NCBI GenBank assembly: GCA_029007035.1
Contig: JAQXHC010000042.1
Location: 1-39,938, forward strand
Reading direction: 5' to 3'
Length of the DNA stretch: 39,938 bases
From: Oscillospiraceae bacterium
GTDB lineage: Bacteria; Bacillota; Clostridia; Oscillospirales; Ruminococcaceae
Of the stretch, positions 7,696-15,865 are shown piece after piece; positions within the stretch are counted from its first letter, which is position 1, and each line of letters begins with the position of its first letter. The notes beneath the pieces are model-generated. The model was not told the origin of the DNA and made no database searches. It saw only the letters and a list, made by a program, of their open reading frames with translations. Made by a program: the position numbers and the translations under genes.

Positions 7696-8856
7696 TTAAG
7701 CCTTGCGCCGGAATTTTGAAACTGCCATTGAAGCTGCAAGGAGCGCGGCGGCAAAGAGAAACTGAATCCCAATTGAAATCCGGATAACAGAAGTATCATA
7801 GGTCATTCCGTTTATGCCGGCAATGCTGTCGAGGGCACGGATATACCAGTATGTGGGCAGAAATTTAGAGATAATCAGCACAGTTCCGCTGAGAAACTGG
7901 AGCGGAACAAATACTCCTCCGAGGAAGCACATCCCAAGACTGACAATATTGTTGATCATGTCGATCGCTTCGGAATCTTTGCCGAAAAGCGAACTTATGA
8001 AAAGTCCGAGTGAAGCTGCAACGATCAGGAATACAAAGTTATTCAGCACAGCAAACAGTCCGTTATTCGTGAACAGCTCCCTGCCGGAGCATATCACGGT
8101 ATACAGCATCATAAACAGCCATAGAGAAAGACACACAACCGAAGCTCCGAGCATTACCTGTAAATTATATTTCATCATTGATACGGGAGCGCATGAAGTC
8201 CTTTTACGAATGTCATCGGAATTGAGTGTGATGATAATTCTTGCAATCACCGCCGCAGATACTGTAAGGAAGATATATGGCATATAACGCATAATGGAAT
8301 ATATATGTCTGCCAAGTCGTGAATCGTTATCGAAGCTGACTTTATCAACCTCTGTCGGTTCTCTGAGACTGTCGGCAGTTTTTTCAAGTGCGGGTGCAAT
8401 ATCCATTCCGGATGCGATATAGGCGGAAAGAGATGATATATATTGTTCAAGCTGCATATTCATATATTCCCCGTAATAGCTGGAAGGGGCAGTTTTATAC
8501 TCAAAAAGTCCGTCGGTTTCTCCGCCGCGCACCATTTCACCGTAACCCTCCTTGATTGTGAGGACATAGTTCACGATATTGTAGAACAGTGCGTCGTTAA
8601 CCGATTCCACATCGGTTTTGGTAAGTTCCTTTATTTTGTGGCGGCTGCCGATATAGTCATAGAGCGCCTTACTTTCAGGAGAGCAGTCATTGTCGAAAAT
8701 TACGATGTTCAGCTTTGAATCGGTATAATCTCCTGCACCGCCTGAGCTGTCTAAATTCGATATAAAAAGCGTCAGCACGACAAACATAATAATCCATACG
8801 ATAAAGCTTTTCATAAGCTTTTTCGTTATTTTCATAAAGACCTTGAATATTTCCAC
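7696..8856 (-). CDS. ABC-2 type transporter permease
   Basis: A 386-residue membrane protein of the ABC2_membrane_3 layout. One N-terminal membrane segment (residues 13-33) is followed by an outside domain of about 150 residues with the DNDCSPESKALYDYIGSRH pattern, then five or six C-terminal segments (about 190-210, 234-256, 272-294, 300-324, 360-380). Start: GTG at 8856 with GAGGTGA about 6 nt upstream; the nearby ATG is in another frame. It follows the other permease by 11 nt and is the last gene of a minus-strand operon ATPase-permease-permease, so it probably forms a heterodimeric export pore with it. Confidence 0.8.
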   Translation of the reverse strand: MEIFKVFMKITKKLMKSFIVWIIMFVVLTLFISNLDSSGGAGDYTDSKLNIVIFDNDCSPESKALYDYIGSRHKIKELTKTDVESVNDALFYNIVNYVLTIKEGYGEMVRGGETDGLFEYKTAPSSYYGEYMNMQLEQYISSLSAYIASGMDIAPALEKTADSLREPTEVDKVSFDNDSRLGRHIYSIMRYMPYIFLTVSAAVIARIIITLNSDDIRKRTSCAPVSMMKYNLQVMLGASVVCLSLWLFMMLYTVICSGRELFTNNGLFAVLNNFVFLIVAASLGLFISSLFGKDSEAIDMINNIVSLGMCFLGGVFVPLQFLSGTVLIISKFLPTYWYIRALDSIAGINGMTYDTSVIRISIGIQFLFAAALLAASMAVSKFRRKA

Positions 8857-8867
8857 ACCATGTCACC

Positions 8868-10001
8868 TCACAATGATTTGTATTTCTTTCGGTGCGAAAG
8901 AATAAGTCCGCCTGCCATTAACAGAACTGTCCACACAGCAATAGTGATCATATTCCGTTCAAAGCGGTCGCCAATACCGTAGATATTGACTGAATAGAAG
9001 CAGTCGGCAATGAGTCTTGCCGGATTTATACGGTTGAAAATCGGGCAGTATTCTTCTACTAACATAGAAATACCGCCGATCATCAGACCGCTGAAGAACG
9101 AGAGTCCGAGAGTTACGGCAAGGAGGATTCCGCGCTTGGTATTTTCGGAAATAGTGCCGATTGCACCGATGAAAAAGCCGAGACTAAGTCCGCAGGCAAC
9201 AGAGAGCAGATTTATCAGCGCAGTCAGTCCGAAGCTTACTCCGAAGTCTATTTTCAGTACAAAATAAAGATATGCGGAGGCAATCATAATGCCGATATAC
9301 TGAAAAATGTAAAATGCGATAAGCCATGATGTGATCCTCAGCCGCTGTCCCGCCGTGCTGATATTGAGCCGTGCACCGCTGTCGGATAGATTCGCCTGAT
9401 TTACGATACAGATATACATTCCGCTAAGTGAAGCAAAAAGAGCGGTCATTGCAAGCAGATTGTAGAAATATGTCACGTATGGATCGGTATTTCCTTCGGT
9501 ATATTCAGCGGCGGTCAGCGGAGCAATTTGTTTTTCGAGACTTTCTATCGTATCGCCGAGCTTTTCCGGTGAGCTTACGGCAACATCTGAGATCACTCCT
9601 GCCATTGATTTATACCGGTCGAGGAAGGATTTTATAATGCTCACATCCACTCCGGTGGTATTTACAGTAAGTTCGAGAGCAAGGTCGTCGCTGTAAATAA
9701 TGCCCTTTATATCGCCGTCCCTGAGCATATCAAGAGCCTCCTGCTCATCGGTATAGCTTATGGTAAAAAGCTTTGTGCCGTCTTTTTCGATTTCGTCGAG
9801 GACGGCTTTGAAAGCGCTGTTATCGTCTGCGCCGACGACAGCAACGGGTACCTCCCGGAAAAGTGTCTCGCTCTCGTAGATATTACTGAAAACCGCATTG
9901 AAAAGCGTTCCGAGAATTATCGGGAAAAGCATCGTCCAGAATACGAGGACTTTTGTCTTTAAAAGCATTTTAAACGCATATTTAAAGCAGTGCAGAAACA
10001 T
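8868..10001 (-). CDS. ABC-2 type transporter permease
   Basis: A 377-residue paralog-like partner of the downstream permease. N-terminal membrane segment near residues 17-40 (VLVFWTMLFPIILGTLFNAVF), an outside domain (VPVAVVGADDNSAFKAVLDEIEKDG is the typical start), and about five membrane segments from residue 180 on. Start: ATG 10001 with GGGAGGT 7 nt upstream; the longer open frame upstream reads into the ATPase gene and lacks a site. It begins 13 nt after the ATPase stop. Exporter substrate unknown: peptide, drug or lipid are the usual cargos of this family. Confidence 0.82.
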   Translation of the reverse strand: MFLHCFKYAFKMLLKTKVLVFWTMLFPIILGTLFNAVFSNIYESETLFREVPVAVVGADDNSAFKAVLDEIEKDGTKLFTISYTDEQEALDMLRDGDIKGIIYSDDLALELTVNTTGVDVSIIKSFLDRYKSMAGVISDVAVSSPEKLGDTIESLEKQIAPLTAAEYTEGNTDPYVTYFYNLLAMTALFASLSGMYICIVNQANLSDSGARLNISTAGQRLRITSWLIAFYIFQYIGIMIASAYLYFVLKIDFGVSFGLTALINLLSVACGLSLGFFIGAIGTISENTKRGILLAVTLGLSFFSGLMIGGISMLVEEYCPIFNRINPARLIADCFYSVNIYGIGDRFERNMITIAVWTVLLMAGGLILSHRKKYKSL

Positions 10002-10014
10002 AAAATACCTCCCG

Positions 10015-10959
10015 TCAGTTGGAATCACGCAGTTCTTTTCCCGTGATTTCGAGGAAAACGTCGTTAATTGTGGGAAGCTCGGAATAAACTCTGCCGAACA
10101 GAAGCTCATGCGTGTTCATATATTCAAGAATGCGTGTAAGATTATGCTTGCCGCCGCTGTAGCTTACGCAGAGACGCGAGCCGTCGTAAGAAACATCGTA
10201 GGCATGAGGGAGCTTTTCAATCTCGCGGAGATTATCCTCTGTCAGAGAGGAAATCTCAATTTCGATGGTTTCGGTGTTCTTGATCATCTTTTTAAGCTCC
10301 TGTTTTGTGCCCGAAGCAAGGCTTTTTCCCTTATCCATGATGAGGATTCTCGTGCAGAGCTGTTCAACCTCTTCCATGTAATGGGAAGTATAGATAACCG
10401 TTGCTCCGTCCTCATTGAGTTTTTTTATTCCCTCAAGGATTTTGTTCCTGCTCTGAGGGTCAACAGCGACCGTCGGCTCGTCGAAAATGATCAGCTTAGG
10501 CTTGTGAGCGATTCCGCAGGCTATATTGAGTCGTCTGAGCAGTCCTCCCGAAAGCTTTTTCGGATAGAATTTTTCAAAGTCACCCAGTCCTACGAATTCA
10601 ATTGCTTCGTCAACATACTGTTTTCTTTTCGCCTTGTCGCGGATATAGAGTCCACAGAAAAAGTCGATGTTTTCTCTCACAGTCAGCTGTTCGAACACAG
10701 CAACATTCTGCATGACCACACCTATATTCTTCTTTATGTCGTAGCTTTCGGGCGTCATTTTTTTACCGAAGACCTCGACAGTTCCCTTATCGTAATCAAG
10801 CAGTGAAAGCAGGCAATTTATGGTTGTGGTTTTGCCCGAGCCATTCGGACCGAGCAGACCGAAGATTTCGCCCTCGTTTATTTCAAGGCTGAAATGGTCA
10901 AGCGCGATAAGCTCCTTATATCGCTTGACAAGATTTTCAATTTTTACTGCAAGAGCCAT
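10015..10959 (-). CDS. ABC transporter ATP-binding protein
   Basis: A 314-residue ATPase of the DrrA/CcmA/NatA type. Walker A GPNGSGKTT is near residues 41-49, the signature is LSGGLLRRL, and Walker B is KLIIFDEPTVAVDPQSR, followed by a switch His in YTSHYMEE. A C-terminal domain of about 90 residues, usual for ABC-2 export ATPases, follows. The signature is LSGGLLRRL rather than LSGGMKRRL. Start: ATG 10959 with AAGGAG 7 nt upstream. First gene of the export operon; transcription likely starts near 11071 inside a palindromic element. Confidence 0.93.
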   Translation of the reverse strand: MALAVKIENLVKRYKELIALDHFSLEINEGEIFGLLGPNGSGKTTTINCLLSLLDYDKGTVEVFGKKMTPESYDIKKNIGVVMQNVAVFEQLTVRENIDFFCGLYIRDKAKRKQYVDEAIEFVGLGDFEKFYPKKLSGGLLRRLNIACGIAHKPKLIIFDEPTVAVDPQSRNKILEGIKKLNEDGATVIYTSHYMEEVEQLCTRILIMDKGKSLASGTKQELKKMIKNTETIEIEISSLTEDNLREIEKLPHAYDVSYDGSRLCVSYSGGKHNLTRILEYMNTHELLFGRVYSELPTINDVFLEITGKELRDSN

Positions 10960-10989
10960 GTTGATTCTCCTTTTATATTTTGATGATAT

Positions 10990-11077
10990 AAGGTAATACC
11001 GCACAAGGAACTCCTGACGGAGCTGCACGCAGTCTGCCTGTACAGCTGCCATACAAGCTCTGTGTGGTATTGTCTTA
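10990..11077. repeat. dispersed palindromic element, copy A
   Basis: The left end AAGGTAATACCGCACA (10990-11005) and the right end TGTGTGGTATTGTCTTA (11061-11077) are inverted repeats matching at about 12 of 15 positions. The same ends occur in four other places in the window. On the minus strand the element begins directly after a TATAAT box, so it forms the 5' end of the ABC exporter mRNA. Confidence 0.6.
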
Positions 11078-11106
11078 ATTATACATGATTATTCCGCTGA
11101 TTTTAA
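11078..11106 (-). promoter_or_regulatory. possible promoter of the ABC-2 exporter operon
   Basis: Minus-strand TATAAT (11083-11078) with a weak -35 TTAAAA (11106-11101) at 17 nt. A weak -35 is consistent with a need for an activator; a palindrome lies further upstream at 11130-11141. Confidence 0.4.
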
Positions 11107-11129
11107 GTGAACAGAATCATTTTCGGATA

Positions 11130-11141
11130 TGACATTTGTCA
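11130..11141. promoter_or_regulatory. operator-like palindrome TGACATTTGTCA
   Basis: Perfect 12-bp palindrome (extended by further A/T matches) centred about 64 bp upstream of the expected exporter start. TGACA-N2-TGTCA resembles sites of NarL/LiaR/DesR-type response regulators that often control ABC-2 exporters. No such regulator gene is in the window. Confidence 0.3.
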
Positions 11142-11229
11142 CATAGAACCGGAAAAAGTAAATCTGCACAACAAACAATGTTGAAAGCAACGCACTATTA
11201 ACAAAAGAAAATAAAAGCTGTTCCCTTTA

Positions 11230-11258
11230 TTGATTTTATTGTCCGAATGTGATATTAT
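11230..11258 (+). promoter_or_regulatory. promoter of the ilvN-nadA-hydE run
   Basis: TTGATT (11230-11235), 17-nt spacer, TATTAT (11253-11258). Expected start near 11265, leaving a leader of about 80 nt. Confidence 0.65.
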
Positions 11259-11268
11259 ATAAAATAAG

Positions 11269-11304
11269 AATACCCAGTCGAAGCAGGTCCTTCAGGTATT
11301 TTTT
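11269..11304 (+). terminator. leader hairpin with T tract (possible attenuator)
   Basis: AATACC (11269-11274) pairs with GGTATT (11295-11300), with an inner GAAG/CTTC helix, followed at once by TTTT. It lies between the promoter and the ilvN start. Weak as a terminator on its own, but well placed for attenuation. Confidence 0.4.
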
Positions 11305-11344
11305 AACAGGTTCATTCACTACTAAAATCAAGAGGTGAGTTCCT

Positions 11345-11857
11345 ATGGAATTAAATAATCAATATGTAATCGGCGTCCTTGTTGCCAATCTTTCGGGTGT
11401 TCTTTCGAGAGTATCGGAAATGTTCACAAGACGCGGCTTCAATATAGACAGCCTTACAGTCGGCGAAACGGAATCGGGTGACTTTTCGAGAATAACCGTC
11501 GCTTTTCACGGAGATGAACGAACTAAGACTCAGCTGGTCAAACAGCTTGAAAAACTCCATGATGTTAAGGAAGTTGAGCTTCTCGACAGGGATGTAATCG
11601 TACAGCGCGAGCTTCTGCTTATAAAAGTCCGCAACAGCTCCGCTTCAAGACAGGATATTATGACCGCAGCAGAGATTTTCCGCGCCAAAATAATCGATTA
11701 CTCCGCCGCCGCTCTTATCTGTGAGCTTACCGGAGAAACTTCGAAGGTTGACGCTTTTATCGAGCTTATGAAGCCCTGCGGGATTATCGAGATGTGCCGC
11801 ACGGGAGTCGTTGCTCTTGAGCGGGGCGAAAACTGCCTTAAAACCCTACATATATAA
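11345..11857 (+). CDS. ilvN: acetolactate synthase small (regulatory) subunit
   Basis: A 170-residue protein with an N-terminal ACT domain (residues 7-78; VIGVLVANLSGVLSRVSEMFTRRGFNIDSLTVG is the family hallmark) and the C-terminal ALS_ss domain (RELLLIKVRN, then DYSAAALICELTGETSKVDAFIELMKPCGIIEMCRTG). It normally binds valine and controls the IlvB catalytic subunit in branched-chain amino acid synthesis. Length is normal. The catalytic subunit is not adjacent; instead nadA follows at 16 nt. Start: ATG 11345 after AGAGGTG. The preceding leader hairpin may regulate the whole run. Confidence 0.93.
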   Translation: MELNNQYVIGVLVANLSGVLSRVSEMFTRRGFNIDSLTVGETESGDFSRITVAFHGDERTKTQLVKQLEKLHDVKEVELLDRDVIVQRELLLIKVRNSSASRQDIMTAAEIFRAKIIDYSAAALICELTGETSKVDAFIELMKPCGIIEMCRTGVVALERGENCLKTLHI

Positions 11858-11873
11858 TCGGGAGTGAATAGTT

Positions 11874-12803
11874 ATGACGATTAACGAAATGCAGAATGAG
11901 ATACTTCGTCTGAAAAAAGAAACCGATACGGTTATTCTTGCCCACAGCTATCAGGGGCGTGAGATAATTGAGATTGCTGACTGTACAGGAGACAGCTATA
12001 AGCTCAGCGTTGACGCGACGAGAATTGATGCGCAGAATGTGCTGTTCTGCGGAGTTCACTTCATGGCTGAAACCGCGAAAATGCTTTCGCCTCAGAAAAG
12101 AGTCTACCTTGCCAACGGGGATGCAGGCTGTCCCATGGCGGAGCAGATGGACGCAGAGATGATTTCCTGCCTCAAGGAAAAAGAGCCCGACCGTGCTGTT
12201 GTTGCTTACATCAATACCACTGCCTCTCTCAAAACGGTGTGCGATGTATGCGTAACTTCTTCCAGTGCGGTGAAAATCGTCAGGGCAATGAAAAACGATA
12301 AGATTTTGTTCATTCCCGACTGCAATCTTGGTGAATATGTCCGCAGGAACGTACCCGAAAAGGATATAAAGCTCCTGCAGGGCGGCTGTCCCGTTCATGC
12401 GGCGGTTACGGCTGCCGAGGTCAGAAAAGCGAGAGCAGAGCATCCGGACGCACTTCTTCTCGTACACCCGGAATGCATTCCTGAAGTCACCGAAGCCGCT
12501 GATTATGCAGGCTCGACCTCGGGAATAATGAATTTTGCCCGTAAATCTGACGCACATGAATTTATAATCGGCACTGAAACCTCGATTGCCGAGCATCTTC
12601 AATATGAATGTCCCGATAAAAAATTCTATCCGCTGACGAAAAATCTCATGTGCCGGAATATGAAGCTGACAACGCTTCCCGACGTTTATAATTCCCTTAT
12701 CGGAATCAAAAACGGAAGCGGCGCATTCGAGATTATTATGGAGGAAAAGCTCATTGCCGAATCGGTTAAGTGCATAAACGAAATGATAAGGCTGGGCGGC
12801 TGA
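11874..12803 (+). CDS. nadA: quinolinate synthase NadA
   Basis: A 309-residue [4Fe-4S] enzyme that condenses iminoaspartate with dihydroxyacetone phosphate to quinolinate in NAD synthesis. The three cluster ligands expected from NadA structures are in place: Cys86 (NGDAGCPMA), Cys172 (LLQGGCPVH) and Cys260 (KNLMCRNMK). HSYQ near residue 24 and STSGI near 214 are also typical. Start: ATG 11874 with GGGAGTGA. The partners nadB and nadC are not in the window, which is unusual because they are commonly neighbours. The next gene starts 2 nt after its stop. Confidence 0.96.
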   Translation: MTINEMQNEILRLKKETDTVILAHSYQGREIIEIADCTGDSYKLSVDATRIDAQNVLFCGVHFMAETAKMLSPQKRVYLANGDAGCPMAEQMDAEMISCLKEKEPDRAVVAYINTTASLKTVCDVCVTSSSAVKIVRAMKNDKILFIPDCNLGEYVRRNVPEKDIKLLQGGCPVHAAVTAAEVRKARAEHPDALLLVHPECIPEVTEAADYAGSTSGIMNFARKSDAHEFIIGTETSIAEHLQYECPDKKFYPLTKNLMCRNMKLTTLPDVYNSLIGIKNGSGAFEIIMEEKLIAESVKCINEMIRLGG

Positions 12804-12805
12804 AT

Positions 12806-13843
12806 ATGATAAAACTTGTTGAAAAGCTTTATGAGACTCAGAATCTTACCGACAGCGAACTTAAATCACTCATTACCGCCGAGGACGGCGAAACTGCATA
12901 TCAGCTTCGTTTCCGCGCCGACGAGGTACGGCAGAGAGTGTACGGCAAAAAAGTATTTCTGCGCGGTCTGATTGAGATTTCAAGCTATTGCAGGAACGAC
13001 TGTCTTTACTGCGGAATCAGGAGGAGCAATTTTTCCGCAGAGAGATACCGTCTGAACCGTGAGCAGATTATCAGCTGCTGTGAAAACGGTTATAAATTGG
13101 GATTCCGCACGTTTGTTATGCAGGGCGGCGAGGACGCCTTTTTTACCGACGACTATATGTGCGGACTTATTTCCGAAATTAAGGAAAAATATCCCGACTG
13201 TGCGATCACGCTCTCACTTGGCGAGCGCTCCTTCGAGAGTTACAAACGAATGAAAGAAGCAGGAGCAGACCGCTATCTGCTCCGTCACGAGGCTGCCGAC
13301 GGGAAGCTTTATTCAAAGCTTCATCCGAAGGAGCTCAGTCTTGAAAACCGGATGGAATGTCTGTTCAGTCTGAAAAAGCTTGGATATCAGACAGGCTCGG
13401 GATTCATGGTGGGGGCGCCGTTTCAGACGGCGGACAGCCTTGCTGCCGACCTCAGATTCCTGCAAAAGCTGCAGCCCCAGATGATTGGAATAGGACCTTT
13501 CATTCCGCACAGGTCGACTCCGTTTGCCGGTCAGACAGGCGGAACGCTTGAACTTACGCTTCGTATGATAGGTATACTTCGGCTAATGTTTCCGAAAGCG
13601 CTTATTCCGTCTACAACGGCTCTGGGTACGATCGCGCCGAACGGCAGAGAGCTTGGTCTGCAAACGGGGGCAAATGTTGTAATGCCGAATTTATCGCCTG
13701 TTTCCGTAAGAAAAAAATACGACCTTTACGACAATAAGATATGTACCGGAGAGGAAGCCGCCGAGTGTGCGGTCTGCCTGCGAAGAAGAATAGAATCCGC
13801 AGGCTATGAGGTGTCGGAAGAACGGGGAGACGCGGCTGTATAA
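12806..13843 (+). CDS. hydE: radical SAM protein, HydE family ([FeFe] hydrogenase maturase-like)
   Basis: A 345-residue BioB/HydE-type TIM barrel. The radical SAM motif is Cys62-x3-Cys66-x2-Cys69 (SYCRNDCLYCG), followed by SNFSAERYRL, GFRTFVMQGGED, RYLLRHEAADGKLY, GSGFMVGAPFQT, FIPHRSTPFAGQ and IPSTTALGTIAPNGRELGLQTGANVVMPN. These are the conserved stretches of HydE rather than BioB. HydE acts with HydG and HydF to build the diiron subcluster; neither partner is here. ATG 12806 lies directly after the nadA stop. The ribosome binding site is weak, suggesting coupling to nadA translation. A HydE-like paralog with another substrate remains possible. Confidence 0.85.
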   Translation: MIKLVEKLYETQNLTDSELKSLITAEDGETAYQLRFRADEVRQRVYGKKVFLRGLIEISSYCRNDCLYCGIRRSNFSAERYRLNREQIISCCENGYKLGFRTFVMQGGEDAFFTDDYMCGLISEIKEKYPDCAITLSLGERSFESYKRMKEAGADRYLLRHEAADGKLYSKLHPKELSLENRMECLFSLKKLGYQTGSGFMVGAPFQTADSLAADLRFLQKLQPQMIGIGPFIPHRSTPFAGQTGGTLELTLRMIGILRLMFPKALIPSTTALGTIAPNGRELGLQTGANVVMPNLSPVSVRKKYDLYDNKICTGEEAAECAVCLRRRIESAGYEVSEERGDAAV

Positions 13844-13885
13844 TCAGCGGTACATTCTTCAAACAATATATTAAGGAGTAAAAAT

Positions 13886-14833
13886 ATGAAAGTAAGATTC
13901 CACCTTCCCGAATTCGCAAAGCAATATAAATTCAATCTTATGTGGATTTCGATGATGAAAAACTGCCCCGAATTTTTCCGGGAAGGCGTTGAGATAGCAT
14001 CGGTTTACGGAGTGTTTCCTCCGTCGCTCTGGAATGGCGGAAGAACTCAGGGAGGCTCATGCGACAAGGATTTTATCCGCGCGGTCATCAAGTCATTTAA
14101 CAGTCAGGGAATTCCGCTCAGATTCACTTTCACCAATCCGTGTCTTGAAAAAAAGCATCTCAGCGACAAATTCTGCAATATGGTCATGGCTATGGCTGAT
14201 AATGGCTTAAACGAGGCGATCGTTGTTTCGCCGTTGCTTGAGGATTATATCAGAAAAAATTACCCGAAATACAAGCTCACAAGCTCGACCTGCAAGCGTC
14301 TTAACAATCTTGAACTGCTCAGCGCAGAGCTTGAAAAGGACTATCATATCGTCGTTGTAGACTATGACCTCAACAACCGTTTCGATATTCTTGAACAGAT
14401 TCCACATAAGGAGAAATGTGAAATCCTTGTAAATGCGTGCTGTCAGGCAGGCTGTCCGAGGCGTGTAAATCACTACCGCTCAATCGGACTTCAGCAGATA
14501 GCTTATTGTGAGCATATAAAAAAGTATCCCAATGTTCCTTTTGACCCGACCCCGATTATCAATGATACTCTCGGAAAGGATTTCCACTGCTCCAGCATGG
14601 ATAAAGACTTTTACGATATCAAATCCCAGCCCACTCATGTCTCTCCCGACGACATATGGGAAAAATATGTACCCATGGGCTTCAGTCAGTTCAAAATTGA
14701 AGGCAGAACTGCGGATATTCTCAATCTTATGGAGGTTTATCTTTATTATATGGTTAAGCCCGAATGCCGTGATGAAGCGCGCTATCGTCTGCTCCGAAGC
14801 CTTGATAACAACGGCGTGATTAAGATGAGCTGA
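13886..14833 (+). CDS. U32-like TIM-barrel protein, tandem paralog 1 of 3
   Basis: A 315-residue soluble protein that I do not recognise as a named family. It has peptidase-U32-like features: a beta/alpha repeat pattern, NGLNEAIVVSPLLEDYIRKNYPKYKLTSSTCK (compare the U32 pattern of a segment after YP, then a strand with Ser/Thr), and FKIEGR at 269-274, the U32 hallmark. Cysteines conserved in all three tandem copies are Cys97, Cys136, Cys186, Cys190 and Cys235. Cys186-x3-Cys190 sits in NACCQAGCPRR. U32 relatives such as UbiU/UbiV and RlhA hold a [4Fe-4S] cluster in four cysteines, so a cluster is plausible here. Start: ATG 13886 after AAGGAG, 42 nt past hydE. No signal peptide. Confidence 0.7.
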   Translation: MKVRFHLPEFAKQYKFNLMWISMMKNCPEFFREGVEIASVYGVFPPSLWNGGRTQGGSCDKDFIRAVIKSFNSQGIPLRFTFTNPCLEKKHLSDKFCNMVMAMADNGLNEAIVVSPLLEDYIRKNYPKYKLTSSTCKRLNNLELLSAELEKDYHIVVVDYDLNNRFDILEQIPHKEKCEILVNACCQAGCPRRVNHYRSIGLQQIAYCEHIKKYPNVPFDPTPIINDTLGKDFHCSSMDKDFYDIKSQPTHVSPDDIWEKYVPMGFSQFKIEGRTADILNLMEVYLYYMVKPECRDEARYRLLRSLDNNGVIKMS

Positions 14834-14887
14834 TTTCGAGGGCTGCCGCTCTAAGCTAAACGTTCTGAAAAAGGAGAATTAAATTAA

Positions 14888-15847
14888 ATGAACACGACAA
14901 AAGTTAGATTCCATCTGCCCGATTTTACAAGACATTCAAAGCTGAATCTTGTGCTTTTGAACATGATGAAAAATATGCCGCAGTATTTCCGCGACGGAAT
15001 CGAAATCGCCTCGTTTTACGGAGTTTTTCCGCCGTCTATGTGGAACGGCGGACGCACAATCGTCGGCGGAGCGGTATGCGGCGAGGAATACATAAAAACG
15101 GCTCTGAAAACTTTCAACGACAAGGGAATTCCGCTTCGGTTCACGTTTACCAATCCGGCAATCAAAGAGGAGCACCTCAATGACGAATTCTGTAACGCTG
15201 TAATGCGTCTTGCCGATAACGGACTCAACGAGGTTATCGTATATTCGCCTGTCCTTGAGGAATATATACGCAAAAATTACCCGAACTATAAGATTACAAG
15301 CTCCACCTGCAAGCGCATTCTTGACGAATCCACACTTGACAAGGAGCTTGAAAAGGATTACCACATCGTTGTTGTGGACTATGCACTCAACAATAAATTC
15401 GATATTCTTGAAAAGCTTCCGCATAAGGAAAAGTGCGAGTTTCTTGTTAATTCAAGCTGTATTGCGGACTGTCCTTTCCGAAGCGAGGAGTATTATATGG
15501 TCGGCGAACAGCAGATCGCCTACTGTGAGCACATCAAAAAGCATCCCGGAAAAGAGTTCAGAATGTCTGATTACGCCAAGGAAACCGTTAACACAAAGAT
15601 AAAATGTCCTGCATCGGGTACGAATTTCTTTCAGGCGCAGAAGCTTGCCCATCATATAAGCCCTGACGATATCTGGAACAAGTATGTTCCCATGGGCTTC
15701 AATCAGTTCAAAATCGAGGGCAGAACCGCCAGCACGCTCTACCTTATCGAGTGCTATATGTACTATCTTGTTAAGCCGGAATGCCGTGATGAAGCGCGCT
15801 TTATGTTTATGTACAATCTTGAGCGCAACGGTGTTATCAAATACTGA
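14888..15847 (+). CDS. U32-like TIM-barrel protein, tandem paralog 2 of 3
   Basis: A 319-residue paralog of its neighbours with the same order of motifs: KVRFHLPDF at the start, WNGGRT, RFTFTNP, ITSSTCKR, EKDYHIVVVDYALNNKFDILE, a Cys-x3-Cys, and FNQFKIEGR. Conserved cysteines are 102, 141, 191, 195 and 240. It differs by NSSCIADCPFRSEEYY instead of NACC-x3-CPRR-x2-HY, and by lacking the Cys in NPCLEK. Start: ATG 14888; AAAGGAG is about 12 nt upstream, slightly long. The 54-nt gap from paralog 1 has no terminator. Divergence of the cluster-proximal residues suggests a different substrate or role within a complex. Confidence 0.7.
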   Translation: MNTTKVRFHLPDFTRHSKLNLVLLNMMKNMPQYFRDGIEIASFYGVFPPSMWNGGRTIVGGAVCGEEYIKTALKTFNDKGIPLRFTFTNPAIKEEHLNDEFCNAVMRLADNGLNEVIVYSPVLEEYIRKNYPNYKITSSTCKRILDESTLDKELEKDYHIVVVDYALNNKFDILEKLPHKEKCEFLVNSSCIADCPFRSEEYYMVGEQQIAYCEHIKKHPGKEFRMSDYAKETVNTKIKCPASGTNFFQAQKLAHHISPDDIWNKYVPMGFNQFKIEGRTASTLYLIECYMYYLVKPECRDEARFMFMYNLERNGVIKY

Positions 15848-15865
15848 TAAAAGGAGCTTCACATC

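Noticed and set aside
9898..10806. 302-codon frame antisense to the ABC exporter ATPase
   Set aside because: Antisense shadow of a well-supported ATPase gene; composition is not protein-like and there is no promoter or ribosome binding site.
11838..12602. 254-codon frame antisense to nadA
   Set aside because: nadA is certain from its three cluster cysteines; the antisense frame has no supporting feature.
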